64,000 bases of DNA. Origin: Collinsella sp. Its GTDB lineage: Bacteria > Actinomycetota > Coriobacteriia > Coriobacteriales > Coriobacteriaceae. Each line of letters opens with the position of its first letter. Within the stretch, counting starts at the first letter, position 1. The notes beneath the pieces were generated by a model. It was not told the origin of the DNA. It searched no databases and saw only the letters and a list, made by a program, of their open reading frames with translations. The position numbers and the translations under genes were made by a program. This document shows, in pieces, positions 1 through 8,444 of this stretch. The DNA is taken from positions 1 through 64,000 of the forward strand of contig DXMU01000002.1 of the NCBI GenBank assembly GCA_019414025.1, written 5' to 3'.

Positions 1-648
1 GTTGATCTGGACGTCGATTTCCTCGGCCTCGGGAAGCACGGCTACGGTAGCCGTGGAGGTCTGAATGCGACCCTGGGACTCGGTCTTGGGGACGCGCTGG
101 ACGCGGTGCACGCCGGACTCGAACTTCATGACGGAGTAAACGCGGTCGCCCTCGACCTTGAACTCAATGGACTTAAAGCCGCCAGCCTCGCTGGGGCTGG
201 AATCGAGCACGGTGGTCTTCCAGCCGCGCGACTCGCAAAAGCGCTGATACATCTTGTAGAGGTCGCCGGCGAAGATGGCCGCCTCGTCGCCACCGGCGGC
301 GGAGCGAATCTCGACGATGGTGTTCTTGTCGTCGTTGGGGTCGCTCGGGATGAGCATGTACTTGATGTCTTCCTCGAGTTGGGGAAGCTTGGCCTCGTTT
401 TCGGAGATGTCCATCTGGAGCATCTCCTTCTCATCGGCATCGGTGGTATCGTGCAGCATTTCCTTGGCAGCCTCGATGTCATCGAGCGCGCCGATGTACT
501 CGCGCGAGGCGGCGATGAGGTCGGACTGGTGCGCGTACTCCTTGTTGAGACGCGTGAACTCCTTGATATCGGAGGCGACGGCCGGGTCGGAAAGCTTCTT
601 CTCGAGCTCCTCGTAGGCCTTGATGATCTTTTCGAGCTTGTCGCGCAT
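1..648 (-). CDS. prfA: Peptide chain release factor 1 (5' part only)
   Basis: Release factor 1 reads UAA and UAG stop codons on the ribosome and triggers peptide release. The frame opens at an ATG whose first base is 648, with AGGAG seven bases upstream, and leaves the window on the left, so only the first 216 residues are present. The N-terminal helical domain starts MRDKLEKIIKAYEELEKK. The segment EIRSAAGGDEAA is near residue 110-120 and GVHRVQRVPKTESQG near residue 180, both typical of class I release factors; the absence of an RF2-type frameshift site also points to RF1. The catalytic GGQ loop lies beyond the edge. A minor alternative is a release-factor paralogue, but the match is close throughout. 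Confidence 0.95.
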   Translation of the reverse strand, partial: MRDKLEKIIKAYEELEKKLSDPAVASDIKEFTRLNKEYAHQSDLIAASREYIGALDDIEAAKEMLHDTTDADEKEMLQMDISENEAKLPQLEEDIKYMLIPSDPNDDKNTIVEIRSAAGGDEAAIFAGDLYKMYQRFCESRGWKTTVLDSSPSEAGGFKSIEFKVEGDRVYSVMKFESGVHRVQRVPKTESQGRIQTSTATVAVLPEAEEIDVQIN

Positions 649-843
649 GGCGGGACTCCTTTATATGCGTGAAGGTGAAAATCGGCAGAGTTGATGGGGC
701 GCGGGGCACCGCTGCGGGGGTAAGCCCGGCTAGAACATGTCGATCTTCAGATACATGCGCATCCCTTCGCGTATGGGGTACATAGTTGCGGTCTAACCCA
801 TATATGATAGCGTGCGCAGGCAAACCTGCATATAACCCGCACG

Positions 844-878
844 GAATCTGACAAAGGGACAGTCCCTTTGTTGGATTC
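844..878. repeat. Palindromic repeat, AAAGGGAC family
   Basis: Hairpin with core ACAAAGGGACAGTCCCTTTGT and outer GAATC/GATTC pairing. It abuts the stop codon of the M20 peptidase gene and could act as its terminator. Apart from this repeat, the interval 649-877 shows no gene. Confidence 0.85.
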
Positions 879-2293
879 TAGAGCGTGTGGAGCAGGGCGA
901 TGAGGAAGCGGATGCCCTGGAGGTAGGCGCGGCGGGTGATGCGCTCGTTGGTGCCGTGGACGCCGCGATCGCACTCGTCATCGTCGACCACAAAGGCCGA
1001 GAAGCGAATGCACTCGGAGCAAATGCGCTGGTAGTTGGCAGCGTCGGTCGCACCGATCACGGTCGAAGGAACAATCGCCAACGGCTCAGATGATCCGTTT
1101 TCCTCTGTCCCCAATGGATCACGGAAATAGCGGGCGGCGATGGCGCGAACGGCCTCGAGCCCCGGTCCACCGACACGCGGAGACGGCGAAGGCTCGGAGC
1201 TGCCGGGGCCCAGCTCCACTTCGACACAACCGGCAAGGTCCGCCCCGGCAACCGCCTCACGGCAGCGCGCCACAACGTCGGCCACGCTCGTGCCCTCGAG
1301 CATGCGGAAGTTGATATTGGCCCACATATCCTGCGGCATTACGTTGGCGCCGGTGCTGCCACCCTCGATCTGCGTGGGCGCGCAGGTGGTCGTCACCAGC
1401 GGATAGAGCTTCTTGCTGGCGAGGCAATCGCGGACAATGGCACCCCCGTTGGCGGCAATTTCATCGGCCGTGTAGAGCCCCAACTCGACGAGCTGGGCGG
1501 CAAGCAAGTCGGTCACGCGCGTCGGCCACTCGATATCGCAGATTGCGGTGATGGCACGGCTGAGCACCTCGAGCGATGTGCCGCCGTAGGGGTTGGACGA
1601 ATGCCCGCCCGCGCTCTTTGTCTTGAGCACAATGTCGGCATAGCCCTTCTCAGCCAGGTCGGCGTGCATGAGCCAACCCTCGCCCGCGCTGTACTCGGCA
1701 TCCGAAACGATGCGGTAGTCGCCCTCGTCGATCAGGTACTCAAGCTCAATGCCGCGCTCCTCGAGCGCGCGGCCAATGGCGCCTGCGCCGTGCTGCGTAG
1801 TCTCCTCGTCCTGGCCAAAGGCCAGGAGCAGTGTGCGCTCGTGCCGCCAACCGTGCGCCAGCGCATACTCAACAGCTTCGAGAATGCCCGCGACCTGGTC
1901 CTTCATGTCGATCGCGCCGCGGCCCCAGATGTAGGTGTCGTCCACGTGCCCGCTAAAGGGAGCATGCGTCCAGTCGGCCTCGGTGCCCGGCACCACGGGG
2001 ACCACGTCCATGTGGCCCATGAGCATGACGGGTTTGAGGGCGGAGTCGGAACCGCCAAGCGTCACCAACAGCGAATGGCCGACAAGCTCGACCTCGCCCG
2101 CCGCAAATACGTGCGGCCAGGCCTGCTGCATATACGCGCGCAGGTCGTCGAAGGGCTGCCAATCCACCGCCTCGGCATCCATGCTCGAAATGGTCGGAAA
2201 CGACAGCACGCGGCCCAAGCGCTCGCACGCGCCGGCCTCGTCTATATCGGCAAAATCGTCCTCATGCGCAAAGAAGCGCCAAACCTCGGCCAT
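878..2293 (-). CDS. M20 family metallopeptidase
   Basis: A 471-residue zinc-dependent peptidase or amidohydrolase of the M20 (carboxypeptidase S / PM20D1-like) group. Metal-site motifs are visible: GHMDVVP near residue 92, WGRGAIDMKDQ near residue 123 and FGQDEET near residue 159. No signal peptide is seen, so it probably acts in the cytoplasm on peptides or N-acyl amino acids. It is the last gene after an amino acid ABC importer on the same strand, 72 bases beyond the ATPase gene, which suggests it processes imported peptides or amino acid conjugates. The ATG at 2293 follows AAGGATGTC. A copy of a dispersed palindrome lies inside the gene at 1091-1121 and is translated in frame (see findings). 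Confidence 0.88.
   Translation of the reverse strand: MAEVWRFFAHEDDFADIDEAGACERLGRVLSFPTISSMDAEAVDWQPFDDLRAYMQQAWPHVFAAGEVELVGHSLLVTLGGSDSALKPVMLMGHMDVVPVVPGTEADWTHAPFSGHVDDTYIWGRGAIDMKDQVAGILEAVEYALAHGWRHERTLLLAFGQDEETTQHGAGAIGRALEERGIELEYLIDEGDYRIVSDAEYSAGEGWLMHADLAEKGYADIVLKTKSAGGHSSNPYGGTSLEVLSRAITAICDIEWPTRVTDLLAAQLVELGLYTADEIAANGGAIVRDCLASKKLYPLVTTTCAPTQIEGGSTGANVMPQDMWANINFRMLEGTSVADVVARCREAVAGADLAGCVEVELGPGSSEPSPSPRVGGPGLEAVRAIAARYFRDPLGTEENGSSEPLAIVPSTVIGATDAANYQRICSECIRFSAFVVDDDECDRGVHGTNERITRRAYLQGIRFLIALLHTL
1091..1121. repeat. Palindromic repeat, TGATCC family, inside a coding region
   Basis: TGATCC and GGATCA arms around a TTTTCCTCTGTCCCCAA core. The second copy is at 19739-19769. 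This copy is read through in frame as part of the M20 peptidase. Confidence 0.75.
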
Positions 2294-2312
2294 GACATCC
2301 TTTCGATTGTGA

Positions 2313-2340
2313 CGACAAAGGCCGCCCCACGGGAGCGGCC
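2313..2340 (-). terminator. Hairpin between the ABC ATPase and M20 peptidase genes
   Basis: Six-base GGCCGC/GCGGCC stem with a nine-base loop, followed on the minus strand by TTTGTCG. It may reduce transcription into the peptidase gene. The T tract is weak. Confidence 0.5.
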
Positions 2341-2365
2341 CTGCAACGTAAGCGTTTGCGGTCGG

Positions 2366-3151
2366 TTATTTGTCCTCGAGATAGCGAGAGAGGAACTCAC
2401 GAGTGCGCTGGTGTTTGGGGTTGCCGAAGAGCTCGGCCGGCGCGGCATCCTCGAGCACCACGCCCTTGTCCATAAAGACCACGCGGTCGGACACGGTTCG
2501 GGCAAAGGCCATCTCATGCGTGACGACGACCATGGTCATGCCGTCGGCAGCGAGCTTGCGCATGACCTCGAGCACCTCGCCCACGATCTCGGGGTCGAGC
2601 GCTGAGGTCGGCTCGTCGAACAGCATGATCTGCGGATTCATGCACAGGGCACGAGCGATGGCCACGCGCTGTTTTTGACCACCGGACAGGCGACCCACGG
2701 CGGCGTGCGCGAACTTTTCGAGCCCCACGCTCGTCAGATGCTCCATTGCGACCTTCTCGGCCTCGGCCTTGCTCATCTTTTTGAGCGTGACGGGCGCAAG
2801 CGTGCAGTTGTCGAGCACATCCATGTTGTTGAACAGGTTAAAGCCCTGGAACACCATGCCGATGTCCTCACGCAGCTTGTTAATGTTGCAGCGCTCGGCC
2901 GTAAGGTCCTGGCCGTGGAACCAGATGTGGCCCGCGTCCGGGGTCTCGAGCAGGTTGAGGCAGCGCAGGAAGGTCGACTTGCCCGAGCCCGAGGCGCCGA
3001 TGATGGTGACGACCTCGCCGGGGTTAACGGACAGGTCGATGCCCTTGAGCACCTCGAGCGAGCCGAAGCTCTTGCGCAGGCCCTCGACGCGGATGAGCGG
3101 GCCATTGGTCTGTGCGGCGGCCGTGGTGCTGGTAGTGGCGGTATCTGCCAT
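2366..3151 (-). CDS. Polar amino acid ABC transporter ATP-binding protein
   Basis: A 261-residue ATPase of the GlnQ/HisP type that powers the importer encoded upstream. Walker A is GASGSGKST near residue 55-63, the signature LSGGQKQRVAIARA near 155-170, Walker B IMLFDEPTSALDP near 180, and the H-loop VVVTHEM near 215. The reading frame extends further upstream, but the ATG at 3151 is chosen because GAGGAG lies just in front of it and the domain starts soon after. The first 15 residues are a low-complexity Thr/Ala tail. It follows the permease gene by 22 bases and is clearly co-transcribed with it. Confidence 0.93.
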   Translation of the reverse strand: MADTATTSTTAAAQTNGPLIRVEGLRKSFGSLEVLKGIDLSVNPGEVVTIIGASGSGKSTFLRCLNLLETPDAGHIWFHGQDLTAERCNINKLREDIGMVFQGFNLFNNMDVLDNCTLAPVTLKKMSKAEAEKVAMEHLTSVGLEKFAHAAVGRLSGGQKQRVAIARALCMNPQIMLFDEPTSALDPEIVGEVLEVMRKLAADGMTMVVVTHEMAFARTVSDRVVFMDKGVVLEDAAPAELFGNPKHQRTREFLSRYLEDK

Positions 3152-3173
3152 GATGATTCTCCTCGTCTTGAGC

Positions 3174-4322
3174 CTAATTGGAGCTGGGCAGCGTTGCCGG
3201 GGCCTCGGCGCCGAGCTTTTTGCCAAAGGCTTCGAGCAGGCGGCTCGCCACGAGCGTCAGGATCAGGTAGACCACGAGCGCCACGCAGTAGACCTCCATC
3301 TGGCGGTAGTACACGCCGGCGACGGTGGTGGTGGCGTACATGAGGTCGAACACGCCGATGACCGAGAGCACCGACGAGTCCTTGATGTTGATGATGAGCT
3401 CGTTGGTGAGCGCCGGGATCGCGTTTTTAATACCCTGAGGGAACACGACCTTGCGCATAGCCTGCCACTGCGACAGGCCCAGCGAGCGCGCTGCCTCGGC
3501 CTGGCCGGGATCGATGGACTCGATGCCGCCGCGCAGGACCTCCATCATGTAGGCGGTAGAGTTGAGCGAGATGGTGACGAGGCCGGCGGTGAAGGTACTC
3601 CAGATCTGGTTGGCCTGGGCGGTCTCGAAGCCCATGCCGCGCAAAACGGTGAAGCCCGCGTAATAGATGAGTAGGCCCTGGACCATCATGGGCGTGCCAC
3701 GCACGATGGTGGAGTAGATGGTCGCAAAGCCGCGGCCGACGCTCTTAAAGAAGCGCACCAGGTCGTTGTCCACGCGATCGAAGGTCTGAATGCGCAGGAA
3801 CACAAAGAGCAGCGCCAGGAAAAAGGCGATGACGGTACCGAAGGTCGCAAGTGCGATGGTGATCTCGATGCCGCGGATAAAGAAGTCGCCGCTCTTGTAG
3901 GTCATGTAGACCAGGCTCGACAAAAAGTCGCTGGGGTTGGAGTCCGAGACAATGCTCACCTGCACCAGGTCGATAAATGACATGACGCAGCGGTCGATAA
4001 AGAAGATCGCCGCGATGGCGACCACGACATAGCTGCCTAAGCGTGCGCCGCGACGGAAGCGCTCGGAAGCAAACGGCGACGTTTCGCGATAGTCATTCCA
4101 GTGCATGAGTTTGGTGGCCAGCGCCGCCGCCGACACGACAATCCAGGCCCAAAGAATCGCCCAAAGGCAGTCCTGGAAGATGCCGGTGGGAGCCAAGAAG
4201 CTCAGTGGCGTGGGGTTGCGCTGACTAAACGCCAGGCCGAGCGCCGCGATAACGCTCGTGCCCAGGTACACGTAACGGTGGTCGGCCTTGATAAAGGAGG
4301 CCAGACGATTGATGGTTTTCAT
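3174..4322 (-). CDS. Polar amino acid ABC transporter permease
   Basis: A 382-residue HisM/GlnP-type permease. The conserved cytoplasmic EAA loop is visible as GQAEAARSLGLSQWQAMRKV, and STIVRGTPMMVQ is the usual motif of this family. The N-terminal 150 residues carry extra membrane helices not found in the minimal 220-residue permeases of this family. Only one permease gene is present, so a homodimer is likely. The gene begins 10 bases after the solute-binding protein gene ends, indicating one operon: binding protein, permease, ATPase. Confidence 0.92.
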   Translation of the reverse strand: MKTINRLASFIKADHRYVYLGTSVIAALGLAFSQRNPTPLSFLAPTGIFQDCLWAILWAWIVVSAAALATKLMHWNDYRETSPFASERFRRGARLGSYVVVAIAAIFFIDRCVMSFIDLVQVSIVSDSNPSDFLSSLVYMTYKSGDFFIRGIEITIALATFGTVIAFFLALLFVFLRIQTFDRVDNDLVRFFKSVGRGFATIYSTIVRGTPMMVQGLLIYYAGFTVLRGMGFETAQANQIWSTFTAGLVTISLNSTAYMMEVLRGGIESIDPGQAEAARSLGLSQWQAMRKVVFPQGIKNAIPALTNELIINIKDSSVLSVIGVFDLMYATTTVAGVYYRQMEVYCVALVVYLILTLVASRLLEAFGKKLGAEAPATLPSSN

Positions 4323-4331
4323 GCTGCCTCC

Positions 4332-5258
4332 CTATGCCGGCTGACGGTCGAGGCACGCGTCCCACATTTGGTCGCGTTCCTCTTGGCTAATGCCCTTGAG
4401 TGTCTTGTCGATGAGTTTAAGCAGCTTGTCCGAGCCCTTGCGGCAGCCGACGTTTGCCGCGACCTCCTGCTTAAAGCCCTCGCCCTCGGCAAAATGGATG
4501 GGGACGATACCGGGATTTTGGGCCATATAGCCCTTCTCGTTCTCGGTGTTGTAGGTCACGGCATCGCACGTGCCCTGCAGCAGGTTCGAGAACACCGTGG
4601 GAACCGAATCGACCGGGTTCTTGTGGACGACGCCCGGGATCTCGTCGATGACGGTATCGAGCATGGTGTCCTTTTGGCCGAGCACCGTGGCACCGCTAAA
4701 GTCGCTAAGCTTGGTGGCGTTTTGGTAGGGGGAACCCTCTTTTACGAACAGGCCAAAGTAGCCAATGAAGTACGGGTCGGAAAAGCCGACCGACTCCTCG
4801 CGCTCGGGCGTGGCGCTCATACCGGCGATGATGAGGTCGATCTGGCCGTTGTTGAGCGAATCGATAAGGCCCGAGAAGCTCTGCTTGACGGCAACGGGCT
4901 CGCCACCGAGGGCCTTGCAGACGATCTTGGCGATCTGCACGTCGTAGCCATCGGCATAGGCGCCCTGCACGTTGTCGATGGGGATGGTGTACTCACTGGC
5001 TTCGGAAACCTGCCAGTTGTACGGGGCGTAGGCCGCCTCCATGCCAATGCGGATCTTGTCCTTGCCGATCACGGAATCGGACAGGTCGTCGCGACCGCCG
5101 CCCGTCGTGGGCTGAACCACCTTGAGCGTGGACGGGCGCTGACAGCCGGCGAGCGCGCCGGCGACGACGGAAGCGCTCGCAGCGAGAGCGCTACCCAAAA
5201 AGATGCGACGGCTGCATACCGGCTGGGTCTGCATGCCGCGCTGTTGCCGAGGTTGCAT
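4332..5258 (-). CDS. Amino acid ABC transporter substrate-binding lipoprotein
   Basis: A 308-residue extracellular binding protein of the SBP_bac_3 family (HisJ/GlnH-like). The N terminus has a twin-arginine-like SRRIFLG motif followed by a hydrophobic stretch and ALAGC, a lipobox, so the mature protein should be lipid-anchored at Cys near residue 39. Family features include RIGMEAAYAPYNW and LIIAGMSATPERE. ATG 5258 is taken as the start; an internal ATG at 5234 would also keep the signal peptide. The substrate (a polar or charged amino acid) cannot be read from the sequence. Confidence 0.9.
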   Translation of the reverse strand: MQPRQQRGMQTQPVCSRRIFLGSALAASASVVAGALAGCQRPSTLKVVQPTTGGGRDDLSDSVIGKDKIRIGMEAAYAPYNWQVSEASEYTIPIDNVQGAYADGYDVQIAKIVCKALGGEPVAVKQSFSGLIDSLNNGQIDLIIAGMSATPEREESVGFSDPYFIGYFGLFVKEGSPYQNATKLSDFSGATVLGQKDTMLDTVIDEIPGVVHKNPVDSVPTVFSNLLQGTCDAVTYNTENEKGYMAQNPGIVPIHFAEGEGFKQEVAANVGCRKGSDKLLKLIDKTLKGISQEERDQMWDACLDRQPA

Positions 5259-5390
5259 CTGGTGCCTTCCCTATTTTGCGTTACTGACAATAAGACAGGA
5301 TATACGCCCGCAACCAGCAGCGCGGCATGTGCGCGAAAAATTAATAGACACACAGTAGTCGTTTAAAAACGTCCCCAATGACTACCTACC

Positions 5391-5424
5391 AAAAAGCCTC
5401 CCTGCCGGATGTGGCAGGGAGGCT
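5391..5424 (-). terminator. Rho-independent terminator after the aldose epimerase gene
   Basis: On the minus strand an 11-bp stem GCCTCCCTGCC/GGCAGGGAGGC is followed by TTTTT. It closes the transcript coming from the epimerase gene before the ABC operon begins. Confidence 0.85.
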
Positions 5425-5436
5425 TAGCGGACGGGA

Positions 5437-5467
5437 ATGTGACAAAGGGACTGTCCCTTTGTCACAT
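5437..5467. repeat. Palindromic repeat, AAAGGGAC family
   Basis: Perfect dyad with ATGTGAC/GTCACAT arms around AAAGGGACTGTCCCTTT, immediately after the stop codon of the epimerase gene. Confidence 0.9.
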
Positions 5468-6361
5468 CTAGAGCAGCGTTACGCTAAAGCTACGTTTATC
5501 GGTAGCGCCGGGAGCCAAGGTAATGGTGTTGACCTTGTGCTCAAAAACGTCGTCCTCGGTGTCCATGGTGGTGTGGCCGGTCCAGGGCTCGAGCGCCACA
5601 AACGGGGCGTCGTTGGCGGCAGACCACACGCCGATGTACTTAAAGCCCTCAAAGTCGATCTTGACGCCGTGGCCCGACTTGCGGCCGCGCAGCGTGAGCG
5701 TGGAGCCCGGGGCATCGGTGAACATGATGGCATCGTTATCGAAGCTGCGGTGCGTGATGGGCAGCACGTCCGAGTTATCGGGAGCCTTGTAGCTACCCTC
5801 GAACGTCATGAGGCCATCGGGCGTGATGATGGGGGCCTCGTTGGTCCAAGCCTCGGTAAATGCCAGCTCGTAATCCTCGAACGTCTCGTCCTCGGCACCG
5901 GGGGCGGGCACGTTAAATGCAGGGTGGCCGCCCACCGAGAACGGCAGGTCCACGTCGCCGGTGTTGGTGACGGCAAAGGTCTGCGTGAGCGTGGCGTCGC
6001 CGGTTAGGGCATAGGTCATGTTGAGCTTGAAGTGGAAGGGGAAAGCCTTGAGCGACTCAGGCGTATCGGTGATCTCGTAGGTGACGGACGAGCCGTCCTC
6101 GGAGACCTCGACCAGCTTGTGCTCGACGATGCGCGCGAGTCCGTGGCGCGGCATCTCGCAGGTGCCGGCTGCAGACGTCGCCGTGTTGTTGCGCAGCGAG
6201 CCCACAATGGGGAACAGGATGGGCGCATGCTTGCCCCAAAAGGCGGGGTCGCCCTGCCACAGATACTCGTTGCCGTTGAGGGCAAGGCTCGTGAGCTGGG
6301 CGCCCATGGAATCGATGGCCGCGGTGAGGCTGCCGCGCTTGATGGTAGTGACGGTAGACAT
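5468..6361 (-). CDS. Aldose 1-epimerase family protein (LacX-like)
   Basis: A 297-residue protein of the galactose mutarotase fold. It probably interconverts anomers of a hexose or hexose phosphate in the cytoplasm. Family features: LWQGDPAFWGKHAPILFPIVG near residue 35-55 (first 20 residues only count as the motif), RHGLAR near 75 and FSVGGHPAFNVP near 140, the last carrying the conserved His. ATG 6361 is preferred over an upstream in-frame codon because GGAGGAAGTAGC stands directly before it. It is monocistronic, with a terminator downstream. The exact sugar is unknown. Confidence 0.85.
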   Translation of the reverse strand: MSTVTTIKRGSLTAAIDSMGAQLTSLALNGNEYLWQGDPAFWGKHAPILFPIVGSLRNNTATSAAGTCEMPRHGLARIVEHKLVEVSEDGSSVTYEITDTPESLKAFPFHFKLNMTYALTGDATLTQTFAVTNTGDVDLPFSVGGHPAFNVPAPGAEDETFEDYELAFTEAWTNEAPIITPDGLMTFEGSYKAPDNSDVLPITHRSFDNDAIMFTDAPGSTLTLRGRKSGHGVKIDFEGFKYIGVWSAANDAPFVALEPWTGHTTMDTEDDVFEHKVNTITLAPGATDKRSFSVTLL

Positions 6362-6440
6362 GCTACTTCCTCCAAAAGTAAACAATAGTGTCGATGGCTA
6401 TTGTCCCACTCTTGGCGGCGGGGTTGAGCGACAGGCGCAG

Positions 6441-7310
6441 TTATTGAGCAATAGCGTAAAGGTCAAACCCGCCCTGCGGAGTGCTATCGACCGTATCGGG
6501 CGCCTGCGAGTTAAAGCTCACGGGAACCATGCGCTTTGAGGCGCGGAAGCGCGTGCCGTCGGTGGCGACGGGCGGTTCGTCGACGGTGAGCTCGTAGTCG
6601 CCGGGCTTGAGCTCGATGCCGTCACCAGCGGAATTGACGTATTGATACTCGTCAATCGTCTGCCCTTTGAGCGTACGCCCCACGATGTGGATGAGCATTT
6701 GGCTGTCGCCACGCGCGGTGTCCCACATCGCGCCGTCCTTGACCTCGACCGACACATGTACCGAGCGCGTGCGGCTGAGCGATTGCTCGACAGACATCTC
6801 GACCTTGGCGGCGTCTTGACGCTGCTGCTCGACATGGCTCCAAACGCTACCGATTGCCGAGCAGGCGATAACGCCGGCCATGAAGGCGATGAGGATGGGG
6901 CCGAGCGGAGAACGGCGGCCCGCGTCTTCCTCACGAGCCAGGTCGGGGCGATGTGTGGGCGCAGGCGCCTGGGCGCCTTGCGCGGGCACGTCGAGAATGC
7001 TGAAGGATGCCGTGCTGTCGGGGTCGATGGTGTGACGCGGCTGCGGGATCTTTGCCGGCGAGATGGACATGTCCGCCGGCTCACCGAGTGTGGCCGTGGC
7101 ATCGGCCTTAGCTTCATCGGCCTCGGCTTGGGCCCAAGCCTGCTCAAAGGTCAGGGACTCGGCGGCATCGGAGGCGGCATCAGGCTCGACAGCGGCATCG
7201 TTGCCGGTCTCGTCCTCGTCGCTCGACACGTCACGCGACGCGGGCTCGTCCCACTCCTCGTCCGGAGCCTCGCCCTCGCTATACCACCATTCAAAGTTAT
7301 CGATATCCAT
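6441..7310 (-). CDS. Single-pass membrane protein of unknown function
   Basis: A 289-residue protein that I do not recognise. The first 135 residues are acidic, rich in Ala, Glu and Asp, and likely disordered. A single hydrophobic segment (GPILIAFMAGVIACSAIGSV, about residue 138-157) would place the C-terminal 130 residues outside the cell. That outer part has a beta-rich look, with the phrase LKPGDYELTVDEPPVA. The ATG at 7310 follows AAGGGGCG. It stands alone between an epimerase gene and a MerR gene, and nothing nearby suggests a partner. Confidence 0.7.
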   Translation of the reverse strand: MDIDNFEWWYSEGEAPDEEWDEPASRDVSSDEDETGNDAAVEPDAASDAAESLTFEQAWAQAEADEAKADATATLGEPADMSISPAKIPQPRHTIDPDSTASFSILDVPAQGAQAPAPTHRPDLAREEDAGRRSPLGPILIAFMAGVIACSAIGSVWSHVEQQRQDAAKVEMSVEQSLSRTRSVHVSVEVKDGAMWDTARGDSQMLIHIVGRTLKGQTIDEYQYVNSAGDGIELKPGDYELTVDEPPVATDGTRFRASKRMVPVSFNSQAPDTVDSTPQGGFDLYAIAQ

Positions 7311-7386
7311 ACGGGGCGCCCCTTAGGCCTCGCAAATAAACACTTGTTAGCCTTATACCCGCAGATGGCGCTGGAGCTCGCACGGA

Positions 7387-7417
7387 ATGCGATAAAGGGA
7401 CTGCTCCTTTGTCGCAT
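7387..7417. repeat. Palindromic repeat, AAAGGGAC family
   Basis: ATGCGA/TCGCAT arms around a slightly degenerate AAAGGGACTGCTCCTTT core. Confidence 0.8.
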
Positions 7418-7420
7418 CGA

Positions 7421-7486
7421 AGTTGCGGTGGAATAGTTCCTGTTTGCACGCCCACTCAAGCTATTTAGGGACTATTTCACCGCAAG
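7421..7486. repeat. Palindromic repeat, GTTGCGGTGGAATA family
   Basis: Arms AGTTGCGGTGGAATAGTTCC and, inverted, GGACTATTTCACCGCAAGT enclose a variable loop. A second copy with different inner sequence lies at 36604-36670. It abuts the stop codon of the MerR gene. Confidence 0.8.
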
Positions 7487-8353
7487 TTATTTGAGGGCGA
7501 CGGGGATTTGGATACAGCAGAAGTCCTCTTGGTGAGACTCGTCGTAGCTCGTGGTGTCCAGGTAGCAAAAATCGAAAGCATTGCCGATGGGCTGGAGCGC
7601 GTGCCTGTCCATGCAGGCCACGATGGCGCGGATACCCTCGGGCTCGTACGGCATGCCCCAGCGACTCATGCACAGGTACGTGCCCTCGGGCAGCACCTCG
7701 ACGCCAATCTCCGCCAGCTCGGCAGGATCGCTCGGCAGTATTTCCTCGGCACCACGCGGCAACACGGCAAAGGAACCGGCACCGGCGATGGGGTCGTCGG
7801 AATGCAGCGCCTCGCGACGCAGCATGGCGCCCCAACCGCGCATGGGGCGTGTGCCCGTGAGCGCACGCATGCGCAGAATCGCCCGCATGAGCGTGGGGTG
7901 CAGCATCGAGCGGCCACGCTCGATATCGCTCGGGAACTCCTCAAAGACCACGTAGCGGCGCTCGAATTGCTTGAGCTCCGGTTTGCCCTCGCGCTCGCGC
8001 CAATAGACCGCCTCGTCGTAAAAACTCAGCCGCTCCTGCACGCTCGCGCGCTCGGCTTTGAGCCCGGCAATCTGCTCGTCGAGCGCCTGCACCCGCGAGC
8101 GCAGGTGATCGGTCATCTCTCCAATGTCGAACGTCGAGGTCAGGCGATCGATCTCATCGAGTTCCAGTCCCAAGTCGCGCAGCATGCAGATCAGACGCAT
8201 GAGCGGGATCTGCGTGGGCGAATAGAAACGGTAGCCTTTTTCGTTAACCACGGCGGGTTTAAACAGACCGATCTTGTCGTAGTAGATGAGCGTTTGGCGC
8301 GAAACGTTAAACAAGCTCGCCATCTCGCTAATCGCATACATACCCGTCTGCAT
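7487..8353 (-). CDS. MerR family transcriptional regulator
   Basis: A 288-residue regulator with an N-terminal MerR winged helix (YAISEMASLFNVSRQTLIYY, residues 5-24), a helical coiled-coil linker near residues 70-120 and a GyrI-like effector-binding C-terminal part. Such proteins usually bind small hydrophobic compounds and twist promoter DNA. ATG 8353 is chosen because GGAGG lies four bases before it; a longer frame upstream would run into a terminator. It lies downstream of ubiX on the same strand but behind that terminator, so it has its own promoter. Control of the decarboxylase operon or the nearby transporter is plausible but only inferred from position. Confidence 0.85.
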   Translation of the reverse strand: MQTGMYAISEMASLFNVSRQTLIYYDKIGLFKPAVVNEKGYRFYSPTQIPLMRLICMLRDLGLELDEIDRLTSTFDIGEMTDHLRSRVQALDEQIAGLKAERASVQERLSFYDEAVYWREREGKPELKQFERRYVVFEEFPSDIERGRSMLHPTLMRAILRMRALTGTRPMRGWGAMLRREALHSDDPIAGAGSFAVLPRGAEEILPSDPAELAEIGVEVLPEGTYLCMSRWGMPYEPEGIRAIVACMDRHALQPIGNAFDFCYLDTTSYDESHQEDFCCIQIPVALK

Positions 8354-8381
8354 AGGTCCTCCCGACACACCCTTTGACACG

Positions 8382-8411
8382 AAAAGCCCGCCGCCCACAG
8401 GGGCAGCGGGC
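8382..8411 (-). terminator. Rho-independent terminator after ubiX
   Basis: On the minus strand a GC-rich hairpin GCCCGCTGCCCC...GGGCGGCGGGC is followed by TTTTCG, between the ubiX stop and the MerR start. Confidence 0.8.
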
Positions 8412-8444
8412 TCAAACACTACTCGTATCCTACCCTAAAGATGC

